The translations under genes were made by a program, and so were the position numbers. 64,000 nucleotides of DNA, taken from the NCBI RefSeq assembly GCF_039535115.1, contig NZ_BAAAWO010000001.1, positions 3,286,001 through 3,350,000 of the forward strand. Reading direction: 5' to 3'. The notes below the pieces were generated by a model. It searched no databases and was not told where the DNA came from. It saw only the letters and a program-made list of their open reading frames with translations. Below, piece after piece: positions 52,743 through 61,096 of this stretch (its first letter is position 1; each line of letters opens with the position of its first letter). The stretch is from Paeniglutamicibacter sulfureus. Lineage in GTDB: Bacteria > Actinomycetota > Actinomycetes > Actinomycetales > Micrococcaceae.

Positions 52743-53495
52743 GTGGGAGAAAACCAACGCGTCGCACTGGTTACCGGCGCCACCTCGGGAATCGGAATCG
52801 AGATTGCCCGACGACTGGTGGCAGATGGAATGAAGGTCGTGGTGACCGGACGAAATGAGGAACGCGGAGAGCAGGTGGCCGAAGAACTCGGCGAGTCCGG
52901 CTTCTTCGTGCGGGCTGAACTGACCGCTTCGGGTGCCGCGCAGTCATTGATGGACACGGTGCTCGAACGCACCGGAAGGCTTGATGTTCTGGTGAACAAT
53001 GCGGCCATTGACCACATCAATTCCCTACTCGACACCCCGGAGGAGGAGGTGCGGGAAACCTTTGAAATCAACACCTTCGCGGCGATTTTCTGTCTCCAAG
53101 CTGCGGGGCGGGTCATGCGTGGTGCCGGTGGCGGCGCGATCATCAACGTGACCTCGCGGCTGGCAAGCATTGGGGTTCCCACCATGGGGATCTACAGCGC
53201 GAGCAAGGGCGCGATGCTGGCGCTGACACGGGCCGCGGCGGTGGAACTTGCACCGCACAACATCAGGGTCAATGCCGTGGCCCCGGGGATGACACGTACC
53301 CAGATGTTTGAGGACTGGTTGGCCGGACACGAGGATCCCATGGCCGCGGAGCGAGCGGTCTCCGAAGCGATTCCGCTGGGTCGAGTGGCGATGCCGGAAG
53401 ACGTTGCCGAAGCGGTGGGTTATTTTGCCAGTGCCACCAATACTTACGTCACCGGCGTTTCGTTGCCGGTCGATGGTGGCTATTTGGCCAAGTGA
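52743..53495 (+). CDS. Short-chain dehydrogenase/reductase (SDR)
   Basis: The product has 250 aa. GTG at 52743 is chosen because AAGGAGGAG lies just upstream; an in-frame GTG at 52725 is part of that ribosome site. NAD(P) motif TGATSGIG (11-18), NNAA, and catalytic Y151-x3-K155 (YSASKGAM). C-terminal VTGVSLPVDGGYLAK is typical of the classical FabG-like group. The substrate is unknown; as the last gene of the operon it may oxidise or reduce a hydroxy intermediate, for example one from hydroxyectoine. Confidence 0.88.
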   Translation: MGENQRVALVTGATSGIGIEIARRLVADGMKVVVTGRNEERGEQVAEELGESGFFVRAELTASGAAQSLMDTVLERTGRLDVLVNNAAIDHINSLLDTPEEEVRETFEINTFAAIFCLQAAGRVMRGAGGGAIINVTSRLASIGVPTMGIYSASKGAMLALTRAAAVELAPHNIRVNAVAPGMTRTQMFEDWLAGHEDPMAAERAVSEAIPLGRVAMPEDVAEAVGYFASATNTYVTGVSLPVDGGYLAK

Positions 53496-53509
53496 GCCGA
53501 CGACGATGA

Positions 53510-53556
53510 ACCCGCAGGTACCTTCCGCCCACGCGGCTCCCGGTACCTGCGGGTTT
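53510..53556 (+). terminator. Terminator after the M24-SDR operon
   Basis: AACCCGCAGGTACC (53510-53523) pairs perfectly with GGTACCTGCGGGTT (53543-53556) around a 19-base loop, followed by TGCTG. The SDR stop is 14 bp upstream. Confidence 0.85.
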
Positions 53557-54064
53557 GCTGTGGGCGGTTGCGGGTCATCGTGTAAATACCTCTGGCGATC
53601 CATGGGGTAACCACGAAAATTGGCCCGTTGGTCGCCGCGCGGTTGCCCTCGGAATTCGGTCTGCAGCGATCGGACATGGTGACGGCCGCGGGTGTCTTTG
53701 ACGTCGCGCAATCCTTGTCGCCGTCGCGGGTGGCGCAGCAGTGGGTCACCGGTTGTTTCGCAAATCCCACGGGTGGCGAACCTTGGTGGTGCTCGGACGA
53801 GCGTTCACCTATGGGCTGGAATTGGCTCGGCAAGACCGGGGCGCGCGCGTGGGGCGCATTGTCAACATGACGCAATCATGAAGCAAGGTAGGGCGGATCG
53901 ACGCTTCATCTTCCGACTTATAACGGTTCATGAAGCAAATCAAGCGCGAGAATCGTTCTGTGAGTCGATTTGTTTCACAGGAGCCCGATTCGTCTTGGTT
54001 CGATCGAAGATTCTGCGACACACTTGAACTGTTCGGCGTTGGCAATCGACCAACGCCAACACAC
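53557..54064. other. Long intergenic region before the metN leader
   Basis: 508 bp with no supportable gene on either strand. It includes CTGTGA...TCACAG (53959-53981), a six-base inverted repeat with 11-base spacer, and an AT-richer tract before the riboswitch that should hold the metN promoter. Confidence 0.5.
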
Positions 54065-54157
54065 ACCATCCAGAGCGGCTGAGAGACCTGGCTCGTTGAC
54101 GCCGCAGCAACCACTCCCGTCCTTGGGATCCGGTGCTACCGCCAGGACCGATGGAGA
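54065..54157 (+). promoter_or_regulatory. SAM-I (S-box-like) riboswitch before metN
   Basis: Plus-strand order: CCATCC, AGAGCGGCTGAGAGACCTGG, GTTGACGCCGCAGCAACC, a P3 arm, CCGGTGCTACCGCCAGG and GATGGAGA. The metN ATG is about 105 nt further on. Just before it CCTCGG/CCGAG (54235-54250) forms a small hairpin abutting the AGGAG ribosome site, which could relay the switch. Confidence 0.9.
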
Positions 54158-54261
54158 TAGCCAAACTCTGCGCGGTCCGCCGAATACTTTCGTTCTTACG
54201 CACGTATTTGACTGATTTGCCATGTCGCGGCGTTCCTCGGGTGAACCGAGAGGAGTAGGAC

Positions 54262-55086
54262 ATGATCAGCATTCAAGGCGTGTCAACAGTTTTCCCTCCG
54301 GCGGAGGCACCCTTCACTGCGGTGGACAACGTCTCGCTGGAAATCCCGCGGGGATCGATCCAGGGAATCATTGGATTTTCCGGTGCGGGCAAATCAACGT
54401 TGCTTCGCAATATCAATCTCTTGGAGCGCCCGACGAACGGCCGCGTGGTGGTTGACGGTACGGACCTTACGTCGCTGAACGACGAGGAATTGCGCAGGGC
54501 TCGGCACCAGATCGGGATGATCTTCCAACATTTCAACCTCCTGAACAACCGCAACGCCGTTGAAAATGTCGAGCTTAGCCTTAAATTCGCGGGAGTAGCC
54601 AAGAAAGAACGCCGCCGCCGCGCCCACGAAGCCTTGGCAATTGTGGACTTGGCCGACAAAGCCAAGGCATATCCGGGACAGCTGTCAGGCGGACAGAAGC
54701 AACGCGTGGCCATTGCCCGTGCGCTGGCCACCGAGCCAAAGGTATTGCTTTGCGACGAGCCGACATCAGCCGTGGATCCGCGGACCACTGCGTCGGTGTT
54801 GCAGTACCTTTCGGACATCAACGCCCAGTTGGGAATCACCACCGTGATCGTCACGCATGAAATGAACGTCGTCAAGGCAATCGCCGATAACGTCGCCGTC
54901 ATGGAAGAAAGCCGAGTCGTCGAACAATTCGACATCAGCGCACTTCGGAATCCCTCGTTTACACCGGCGACCGCCATCGGCCGGTACCTCATTTCCGATG
55001 ACATCACCTTGGACCGCAAGCGCCAGGTCCGCGGCACCGAATCCGCAAGCTTCGGCGCACCTTTGAAGGAGGCCTCCCTTGTCTAA
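54262..55086 (+). CDS. metN: Methionine-type ABC transporter ATP-binding protein, without NIL domain
   Basis: The product has 274 aa. Walker A is GFSGAGKSTLLRNI, signature LSGGQKQRVAIARALA, Walker B VLLCDEPTSAVDPRT, H-loop VIVTHEMNVVKAIADNVAVM. ATG at 54262 follows AGGAG. Typical MetN is about 340 aa with a C-terminal NIL domain that binds methionine and inhibits transport; here the protein ends about 45 residues after the D-loop region, so that domain is missing. Substrate-level inhibition may thus be absent, leaving SAM riboswitch control. Overlaps metI. Confidence 0.88.
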   Translation: MISIQGVSTVFPPAEAPFTAVDNVSLEIPRGSIQGIIGFSGAGKSTLLRNINLLERPTNGRVVVDGTDLTSLNDEELRRARHQIGMIFQHFNLLNNRNAVENVELSLKFAGVAKKERRRRAHEALAIVDLADKAKAYPGQLSGGQKQRVAIARALATEPKVLLCDEPTSAVDPRTTASVLQYLSDINAQLGITTVIVTHEMNVVKAIADNVAVMEESRVVEQFDISALRNPSFTPATAIGRYLISDDITLDRKRQVRGTESASFGAPLKEASLV

Positions 55087-55813
55087 GTTTGCTGCGGCCG
55101 TCAGCGTGCCTGCTTCCTCCACCAACGGCAGCGGTGCAGCGGCCTTCGACCTCAACCGCGTTATCGAGCTTTGGCCTGAAATTGCCGCGGCAATCGGCCA
55201 GACCTTGGCCATGCTCGTCGTGTCCATCCCCATCGCGATCCTGGTGGGAACGCCCTTGGGTATTTGGCTCTATTCAATGGCCCCCCAAGGCCTCCGACCC
55301 CGGCCGAAGCTGCATCGCATTGTCGATGGTTTCGTCAACACCATGCGGTCCTTTCCGTTCCTGATCTTGCTGATCGCGATCATTCCTTTCACCCGGTTCG
55401 TCGTTGGAACAACCATCGGTACGGCAGCCGTGATTGTCCCGCTGACGATCAACGCGATTCCCTACTTTGCACGCTTCGTTGAACAGAATCTCACGCAGCT
55501 CGGCAGCGGCGTCGTTGAAGCTGCACGGGCCATGGGTGCGACCCGCGGCCAGATCGTCCGCGACGTGTTGCTAGTGGAAGGGAAGCCTGCACTGATTGGT
55601 TCGATCACGATCATGACGGTGAGTTTCATCAGTTATTCGGCAATGGCGGGACTGGTCGGCGGGGGAGGCATCGGTGACTTTGCCATCCGTTATGGCTACT
55701 ACCGATATGAAACAGGCATGATGGTCGTCGCCATCGTGCTGATGATTCTGATGGTCCAAATTGTGCAGATCTCGGGCACCCGCATCGCATCCCGTCTGGA
55801 CAAGCGACAGTAA
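55079..55813 (+). CDS. metI: Methionine-type ABC transporter permease
   Basis: The product has 244 aa with about five or six membrane helices. Start TTG at 55079 overlaps metN by eight bases and has a near-perfect AAGGAGG six bases upstream. The permease coupling loop VVEAARAMGATRGQIVRDVL and helix region AMAGLVGGGGIGDFAIRYGY are the MetI signature. Works with MetN and one of the two downstream MetQ lipoproteins. Confidence 0.92.
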   Translation: MSKFAAAVSVPASSTNGSGAAAFDLNRVIELWPEIAAAIGQTLAMLVVSIPIAILVGTPLGIWLYSMAPQGLRPRPKLHRIVDGFVNTMRSFPFLILLIAIIPFTRFVVGTTIGTAAVIVPLTINAIPYFARFVEQNLTQLGSGVVEAARAMGATRGQIVRDVLLVEGKPALIGSITIMTVSFISYSAMAGLVGGGGIGDFAIRYGYYRYETGMMVVAIVLMILMVQIVQISGTRIASRLDKRQ

Positions 55814-55861
55814 CCATCGCCCTTCTTGAACCGACCTGCTTCTTTTGGAGAGACCCCAACC

Positions 55862-57280
55862 ATGAGTACTTCACGGCGACCGCGCCTGCTGTTGAGCGCC
55901 TTCCTGATGAACACCACCAGCCACATCCTTGGTGGCCAATGGCGCCACCCCGAGGCACAACAACATCGCTTCAACGAGCTCAAGCTCTGGGTGGATCTGG
56001 CCAAGGACCTGGAAGCCGCAAGGTTCGATGCAATCTTCCTTGCGGATGTTGTTGGGCTCTACGGCGACCACGACGGGGGCTGGGCATCGCACATCAAGCG
56101 CGGACTGCAGGTGCCGTCCAATGACCCGCTAGTGCTTGCTTCGGCCCTGGCAGGAGTGACCGAAGAAATCGGGCTGGCCTTCACGTCCTCGGTAATCCAG
56201 TCCGATCCCTTCCAGTTGGCACGTCAGCTCTCGACGCTCGATCACCTGAGCAGCGGTCGAGTTGCCTGGAACATCGTGACAAGCGTGCTGGAGAATTCAC
56301 ACCGCAACTTTGGGGCTGACAGGCTAGCCAAACACACAGACCGCTATGACTGGGCCGAAGAATACGTTCAGGCTGCGTTCAAGCTGTGGGAAGGCTCGTG
56401 GGAAGACGGCGCGTTGCTGGCCGACAAAATTGCAGGAATCCACGCTGATCCGGCCTTGGTGAACAAGATCTACCATCGGGGAGAACGCTACTCAATTGAC
56501 GGCCCGCACTTGTCTTCACCCAGCCCGCAGCGAACCCCCTTTCTTTTTCAAGCCGGGAGTTCTCCACGTGGCAGATCGTTCGCGGCCGCCAACGCGGAAG
56601 CCACCTTCCTTTTCGCGCCGAACCCCGAAAACGTTCGCAAGAACTCTGAGGTCATTCGGAAACTGGCAGTTGACGCCGGGCGCGAAGCATCCGATGTGAA
56701 AATCTTTGCCGGACTCTCCTTCGTAGTGGGAAGTACAGAAGCAGAGGTCTTGCGCAAGCAAGCTGACTATGACGAGTATCTCGACCTGGACGCCGTGGTT
56801 GCGCACATAGGCGGAGGGCTCGGTATTGACCTCGGCGGCAGGCCATTGGACACCCGACTTGGTGAAATCGATACAGAGGGCGGAAAGGGTGTGCTTGAAG
56901 CCATTCGCGCTTCGGTTCCGGGAGGTAACCCCACGATTGCCGATCTCGCCCGGTACCGGGCGAAGTCCATGCAGATCTCCGGGACCCCTGAACAAATCGT
57001 TGATCAGCTCGAACTGTGGCAGGACGCAGGAACCGACGGCATCAACATCATCAACCAGATTCTGCCTGGCTCCTACACGGATTTCATCGAGGGTGTGGTG
57101 CCCGAATTGCGAGCCCGCGGCCTTGCCCAAACCGAATATGCGCCAGGCACTTTGCGCGAGAAGGTCTTTGGGCGACAAGCGACGCTCGAGGCCTCACACC
57201 CGGCAGCCGCTTTCCGCGGAGCCTTCACCCAATTCTCGGCAGCCAATGAAAATCTCGCCGCGGTCACAGCAAGTTCCTGA
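55862..57280 (+). CDS. Flavin-dependent monooxygenase, NtaA/SnaA/DszA type
   Basis: The product has 472 aa, starting MSTSRRPRLLLSAFLMNTTS at 55862 with GGAG upstream. LLM TIM barrel related to the 39739 protein but clearly divergent: FDAIFLADVVGLYGDH, STLDHLSSGRVAWNIVTSVL, PSPQRTPFLFQAGSSPRGRS, QILPGSYTDFIEGVVPELRA. Long-form members oxidise organosulfur or aminopolycarboxylate substrates with FMNH2. It lies between metI and an sfnB paralog in the SAM-controlled met operon, so an organosulfur substrate imported by MetNIQ is a reasonable inference. Confidence 0.82.
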   Translation: MSTSRRPRLLLSAFLMNTTSHILGGQWRHPEAQQHRFNELKLWVDLAKDLEAARFDAIFLADVVGLYGDHDGGWASHIKRGLQVPSNDPLVLASALAGVTEEIGLAFTSSVIQSDPFQLARQLSTLDHLSSGRVAWNIVTSVLENSHRNFGADRLAKHTDRYDWAEEYVQAAFKLWEGSWEDGALLADKIAGIHADPALVNKIYHRGERYSIDGPHLSSPSPQRTPFLFQAGSSPRGRSFAAANAEATFLFAPNPENVRKNSEVIRKLAVDAGREASDVKIFAGLSFVVGSTEAEVLRKQADYDEYLDLDAVVAHIGGGLGIDLGGRPLDTRLGEIDTEGGKGVLEAIRASVPGGNPTIADLARYRAKSMQISGTPEQIVDQLELWQDAGTDGINIINQILPGSYTDFIEGVVPELRARGLAQTEYAPGTLREKVFGRQATLEASHPAAAFRGAFTQFSAANENLAAVTASS

Positions 57281-57292
57281 AAGGCATCCAGC

Positions 57293-58559
57293 ATGACCAT
57301 TACTTTGAAGGCATCCGAAATTGTTGCCGCCGATTATTCGACCCAACGCGCGCGATTTGCCGAACTCTTTTCGCGGATTGCCGAAGGCTCCCGGGAACGT
57401 GATCTCAAACGCATCCTCCCATTCGAACAAGTCGCGTGGCTGGATGAAGCGGGGTTTGGAGCGCTGCGGGTACCCCAGGCGTACGGTGGCGCGGGCGTCA
57501 GTATCGAAACCTTTGCGCGCCTTCTCATTGATCTGGCAGCCGCGGATTCGAACGTTGCCCATTTGTATCGATCACACTTTGGCTTCGTGGAGTCCCTGCA
57601 GTGGCAGGACGAGCCCATCCGACGAAGTTGGTATGAACTCGCGGCCGCCGGAAAAAACTGTTGGAAATGCATCCACCGAACGCGGCGGAAATGCGCTCGG
57701 CCAGCTCAACACGGTGCTGTCCTACGAGAATGAGGCGTGGGTGTTAAACGGTGAAAAGTTCTACACCACGGGCACCATTTTTTCCGACTACACGCGCGTT
57801 TCAGCAGCCCTTCAGGGAAAGCCGGGACGTGTGTTTGCGGTCGTTGAAACCAAGGCAGCCGGCGTGAAAGTCATCGATGACTGGGATGGTTTTGGCCAAC
57901 GGCTGACCGGCACGGGCACCACTATTTTTGAGAACGTCCACGTGGATGCCGTCGACATATTTGGCCGCGAGGCCAGCGGCGCGGAAGCAACCCACGAAGC
58001 GTCGTTCTTCCAATTGGTGTTGCTGGCGGTGCTCGCAGGCATCGCCCGCGCTGCCCGGGATGATGCGGCGCAGTCGGTCGCCAAACGGGCCCGCACCTTC
58101 AACACCGGATCGGGATTGCCCTTCAGGAACGATCCCCTGATCCAGGAAACCGTTGGCCGCATCGCCACGAAAGCGTTTACAGCAGAGGCCACCGTGCTGG
58201 CTGCGGCGCGAACCCTTGATATCGCCATTGATGCGGCTGTTGGGCAGGAACCAGATGAAAACGGTCATCGCCCAACGACGTTTGAAGGGCATCTGGCCGA
58301 ATTGGCCGTGGAACAAGCGCAAGTCTCTGTTCCGGAGTTGGCGATCGGCGCTGCGCAGCAACTCTTCGAAACCGGGGGAGCCTCGGCTACCAGCACCTCA
58401 AAGGGATTGGACCGCCACTGGCGGAACGCGCAGACTGTGGCAACGCACAATCCAATCGCATTCCGTGCCCGAGCGATTGGTGACTACTTCATCAACGGAA
58501 CCCTCCCGGAGGGTCTTAACGCCATTGGCGATGCGACGACGGTTCCGTCCATCACATAA
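57293..58559 (+). pseudogene. sfnB: Second SfnB-family oxidoreductase, with a +1 frameshift in an A6 run
   Basis: ATG at 57293 begins MTITLKASEIVAADYSTQRA. The frame is good through RRSWYELAAAGK, then breaks at the six-A run 57652-57657 (five As would keep frame). The neighbouring frame resumes exactly as TVGNASTERGGNALGQLNTV and runs to 58559 through FETGGASATSTSKGLDRHWR. Joined, the protein is about 421 aa and closely parallels the intact SfnB at 38319. No other lesion is seen. Causes could be sequence error, slippage-type phase variation or recent loss. It starts 12 bp after the monooxygenase stop. Confidence 0.85.
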
Positions 58560-58647
58560 CGTCCGCCTCAGCAGAACTATTACCCATGAAGAACCGCCGG
58601 ATCTTCATAGGCCACCAAATCATTGCAAATATTTCAGGAGAAGCATC

Positions 58648-59520
58648 ATGCAGCGTCGTACTTTCCTTGCCGGAGCACTTGGTCTCGGTGCATTCGCCTC
58701 GCTTACGGCGTGTGGACTAACCGGCGGGGCTTCAACCGCCGCGACCGGCAACAACAAAACCATTAAGTTGATTGTCACCGAGTCGGCCCCAACGCAGGAA
58801 CCGACTAAAATCGCCCAAAAAATCCTGGAGTCCCAAGGCTGGAAGGTTGAAGCCAAATACGTCACCGATATCGTCCAGCCGAACTTCGCCGTGGCCAATG
58901 GCGAATTCGATGCGAACTACTTTCAGCATGCCGCCTATCTTGAGCAATTCACCACCGACAAGAACCTTGAGGTGGAAACCGCGTTCTACATGTACGGATC
59001 ACCAGCGGGTGTGTACTCGGCGAAACACAAGAAAATCGGTGACCTTCCCGAAGGTGCCAAGATCGCGATTCCCGTGGATCCGTCCAACAACGGACGAGCT
59101 CTGGCCCTTTTGCAGACGGCCGGACTGTTGAAGCTGACCGAGGGGAAGAACCTGATTCACCTTTCACAGGCCGACATCTTGGACAACCCGCGAAAATTCA
59201 ATTTTGTCGAAGTCGATCAGCAGTCGTTATCCAAGACTCTGCCGGATGTTGACGCGGGCTTCCTTTTCGTTCGCCTCGGCGCAGAGATCGGACTTAATCC
59301 GGAGGATGCCCTTCTCTTTGAAAAGGAAGAGGACGCACTTCCGTTCATCAATCTTGTTGCGGCCAAACCGGGTTTTTCAGCTACTGAAAAGGGTAAGGCG
59401 CTTGAAGCGGCTTATCACTCGGACGAGGTCCGTGAGTGGTTCGAGGGCTACCTCAACGGTGCGTTGCCCACTCCGTGGGACCGAGATCCCGCAGCGGATC
59501 TAAAAGCCTGGAACGTCTAA
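58648..59520 (+). CDS. metQ: MetQ/NlpA-family substrate-binding lipoprotein 1
   Basis: The product has 290 aa. Twin-basic start MQRRTFLAG, lipobox-like LTACG. NlpA fold: IKLIVTESAPTQEPTKIAQK, VTDIVQPNFAVANGEFDANY, FQHAAYLEQF, IPVDPSNNGRALALLQTAGL, EVDQQSLSKTLPDVDAGFLF. AGGAG precedes the ATG. The first of two tandem paralogs (the other at 59586), sharing nearly all motifs. Serves the MetNI importer, possibly with methionine, methionine sulfoxide or a related sulfur compound. Confidence 0.92.
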   Translation: MQRRTFLAGALGLGAFASLTACGLTGGASTAATGNNKTIKLIVTESAPTQEPTKIAQKILESQGWKVEAKYVTDIVQPNFAVANGEFDANYFQHAAYLEQFTTDKNLEVETAFYMYGSPAGVYSAKHKKIGDLPEGAKIAIPVDPSNNGRALALLQTAGLLKLTEGKNLIHLSQADILDNPRKFNFVEVDQQSLSKTLPDVDAGFLFVRLGAEIGLNPEDALLFEKEEDALPFINLVAAKPGFSATEKGKALEAAYHSDEVREWFEGYLNGALPTPWDRDPAADLKAWNV

Positions 59521-59585
59521 GTAAACCGTCGTGTAGCACGCAGACCTGGGGTGTGCGGGCCTCGGCAGAGTTAGGAGAATTGGCA

Positions 59586-60461
59586 ATGGAACGACGCACC
59601 TTTATCAAAGGATCCCTGGGCATAAGCGCCTTAACCGGTCTTGCCGTGTTGACAGGCTGTGGCCTTACCGGGAATGCTGCCACGGGGGCAGAGAACATGA
59701 CCATCAAACTCATCGTCACCGAATCGGCCCCTTATCAGGAACCGACCAAAATCGCCCAGAAGGTTCTGGAATCCGAGGGCTGGGAAGTTCAGGTCAAGTA
59801 TGTCACTGACATCGTCCAGCCGAACCTTGCCGTAGCGAACGGTGAATACGATGCCAACTATTTCCAGCACGCATCTTATCTCGCTCAGTTCACCAAGGAT
59901 AAGGACATCGACGTTGAAACGGCTTTCTACATGTATGGATCGCCCGGTGGACTGTATTCCCAGAAGCACAAGACCATCGATGAATTGCCACAGGGTGCCA
60001 AGATCGCCATTCCCGTCGACCCGGCCAACAATGGGCGTGCACTGGCGCTGCTGGCCAAGGCAGGGGTCCTCAAGGTTGACGAAAACAAGAGCGTGATCCA
60101 TCTCTCTCAGAATGACATCTTGGAAAATCCGAAGGGCATTTCCTTCACGGAAGTCGACCAGCAGTCGCTCTCCAAGACCCTGCCAGACGTTGACGCAGGC
60201 TTCCTATTCGTACGGCTTGGCGCAGAGCTGGGCCTCACGCCACAGGATGCGCTGCTCTTTGAAGAGGATGCCGACGCGCTGCCATTTATCTGCGTCGTAG
60301 CTGCCAAGCCTGGATTCGCCGAAACTGAGAAAGGCAAGGCCTTGCAAAATGCCTACCAATCGGATGAGGTTCGCACGTGGTTTAAGGAGTACATTGACGG
60401 CGTGCTCCCAACTCCTTGGGACCGCGATCCCGTTGCCGACCGCAAGACCTGGGATAGCTGA
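59586..60461 (+). CDS. metQ: MetQ/NlpA-family substrate-binding lipoprotein 2
   Basis: The product has 291 aa. Start MERRTFIKGSLG, lipobox LTGCG. Same motifs as the upstream paralog: IKLIVTESAPYQEPTKIAQK, VTDIVQPNLAVANGEYDANY, IPVDPANNGRALALLAKAGV, LPTPWDRDPVADRKTWDS. It is 65 bp downstream of the first. Differences are spread through the protein, so the two may bind different ligands for the same MetNI channel. Confidence 0.92.
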   Translation: MERRTFIKGSLGISALTGLAVLTGCGLTGNAATGAENMTIKLIVTESAPYQEPTKIAQKVLESEGWEVQVKYVTDIVQPNLAVANGEYDANYFQHASYLAQFTKDKDIDVETAFYMYGSPGGLYSQKHKTIDELPQGAKIAIPVDPANNGRALALLAKAGVLKVDENKSVIHLSQNDILENPKGISFTEVDQQSLSKTLPDVDAGFLFVRLGAELGLTPQDALLFEEDADALPFICVVAAKPGFAETEKGKALQNAYQSDEVRTWFKEYIDGVLPTPWDRDPVADRKTWDS

Positions 60462-60483
60462 GACCGTCACGCACCATTCCCAG

Positions 60484-60518
60484 AATGTTCGGCATGATTT
60501 CCATTCATTCCGAACATT
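60484..60518. repeat. Inverted repeat downstream of metQ 2
   Basis: AATGTTCGG (60484-60492) and CCGAACATT (60510-60518), perfect nine-base arms with a 17-base loop. No T-run follows, so it may be an operator for the next gene rather than a terminator. Confidence 0.4.
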
Positions 60519-60580
60519 GGATCCGGGCGCAGAATATTCCTACGGTGCGGGCCCCGTACTGTCGCGGTAGCGTTAGGAGC

Positions 60581-61009
60581 ATGAGCAATGAACAAGGCCA
60601 GCGGCACGTCAATGACCCGGCAGTGATTCGTCGACTTCTGCAAACCCCGGCGCGGTGGGCCGTGGTCGGACTGACCAACAACCCGAGTCGTGTGGCTCCG
60701 GGAGTCTCTCGATTCCTGCAGGATCAGCTGGACATGGAAATCATTCCGGTGTCCCTGAGCGGCGAAAGCGTTCTGGGCAACGTTGGGTACAAGCGATTGG
60801 ACGAAATCCCGGGGCACATCAACGTTGTGAACTGTTTCGTGAACTCGCAAAGGGTCGGCGACATTGTTGACCAAGCCATCGCCGTGGGTGCCGATGCCGT
60901 GTGGTTGCAACTAGGCGTCATCGACGAAGCCGCCGCCAGGCGCGCCAAGGAAGCCGGCTTGGAAGTCGTTATGGACACCTGTCCGAAGATTGAGTACCCC
61001 TACCTGTAG
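60581..61009 (+). CDS. CoA-binding domain protein (second, YccU-like)
   Basis: The product has 142 aa, starting MSNEQGQRHVNDPAVIRRLL at 60581 with TAGGAG just upstream. Rossmann CoA-binding motifs: WAVVGLTNNPSRVAPGVSRF, VNCFVNSQRVGDIVDQAIAV, AVWLQLGVIDEAAARRAKEA, VVMDTCPKIEYPYL. Paralog of the metY-coupled gene at 25222, but shorter at the C-terminus. It follows metQ 2 by 119 bp on the same strand. Function unsettled for the family. Confidence 0.82.
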   Translation: MSNEQGQRHVNDPAVIRRLLQTPARWAVVGLTNNPSRVAPGVSRFLQDQLDMEIIPVSLSGESVLGNVGYKRLDEIPGHINVVNCFVNSQRVGDIVDQAIAVGADAVWLQLGVIDEAAARRAKEAGLEVVMDTCPKIEYPYL

Positions 61010-61096
61010 TTCCACACGATCCAACCCACGCCTGCCACGGCGGGGAACCACCGGGGGGCGGGCAATTTCCTGCCCACCGGGCTTAGGATTGGCAAC

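Noticed and set aside
53959..53981. CTGTGA...TCACAG as a CRP-type site
   Set aside because: Spacer is 11 bases rather than 6, and no CRP-controlled gene is indicated nearby.
34819..54157. Similar leader elements read as mobile or palindromic repeats
   Set aside because: Each lies directly before a sulfur-related gene in sense orientation and keeps riboswitch block order; there are no transposase genes or target duplications.
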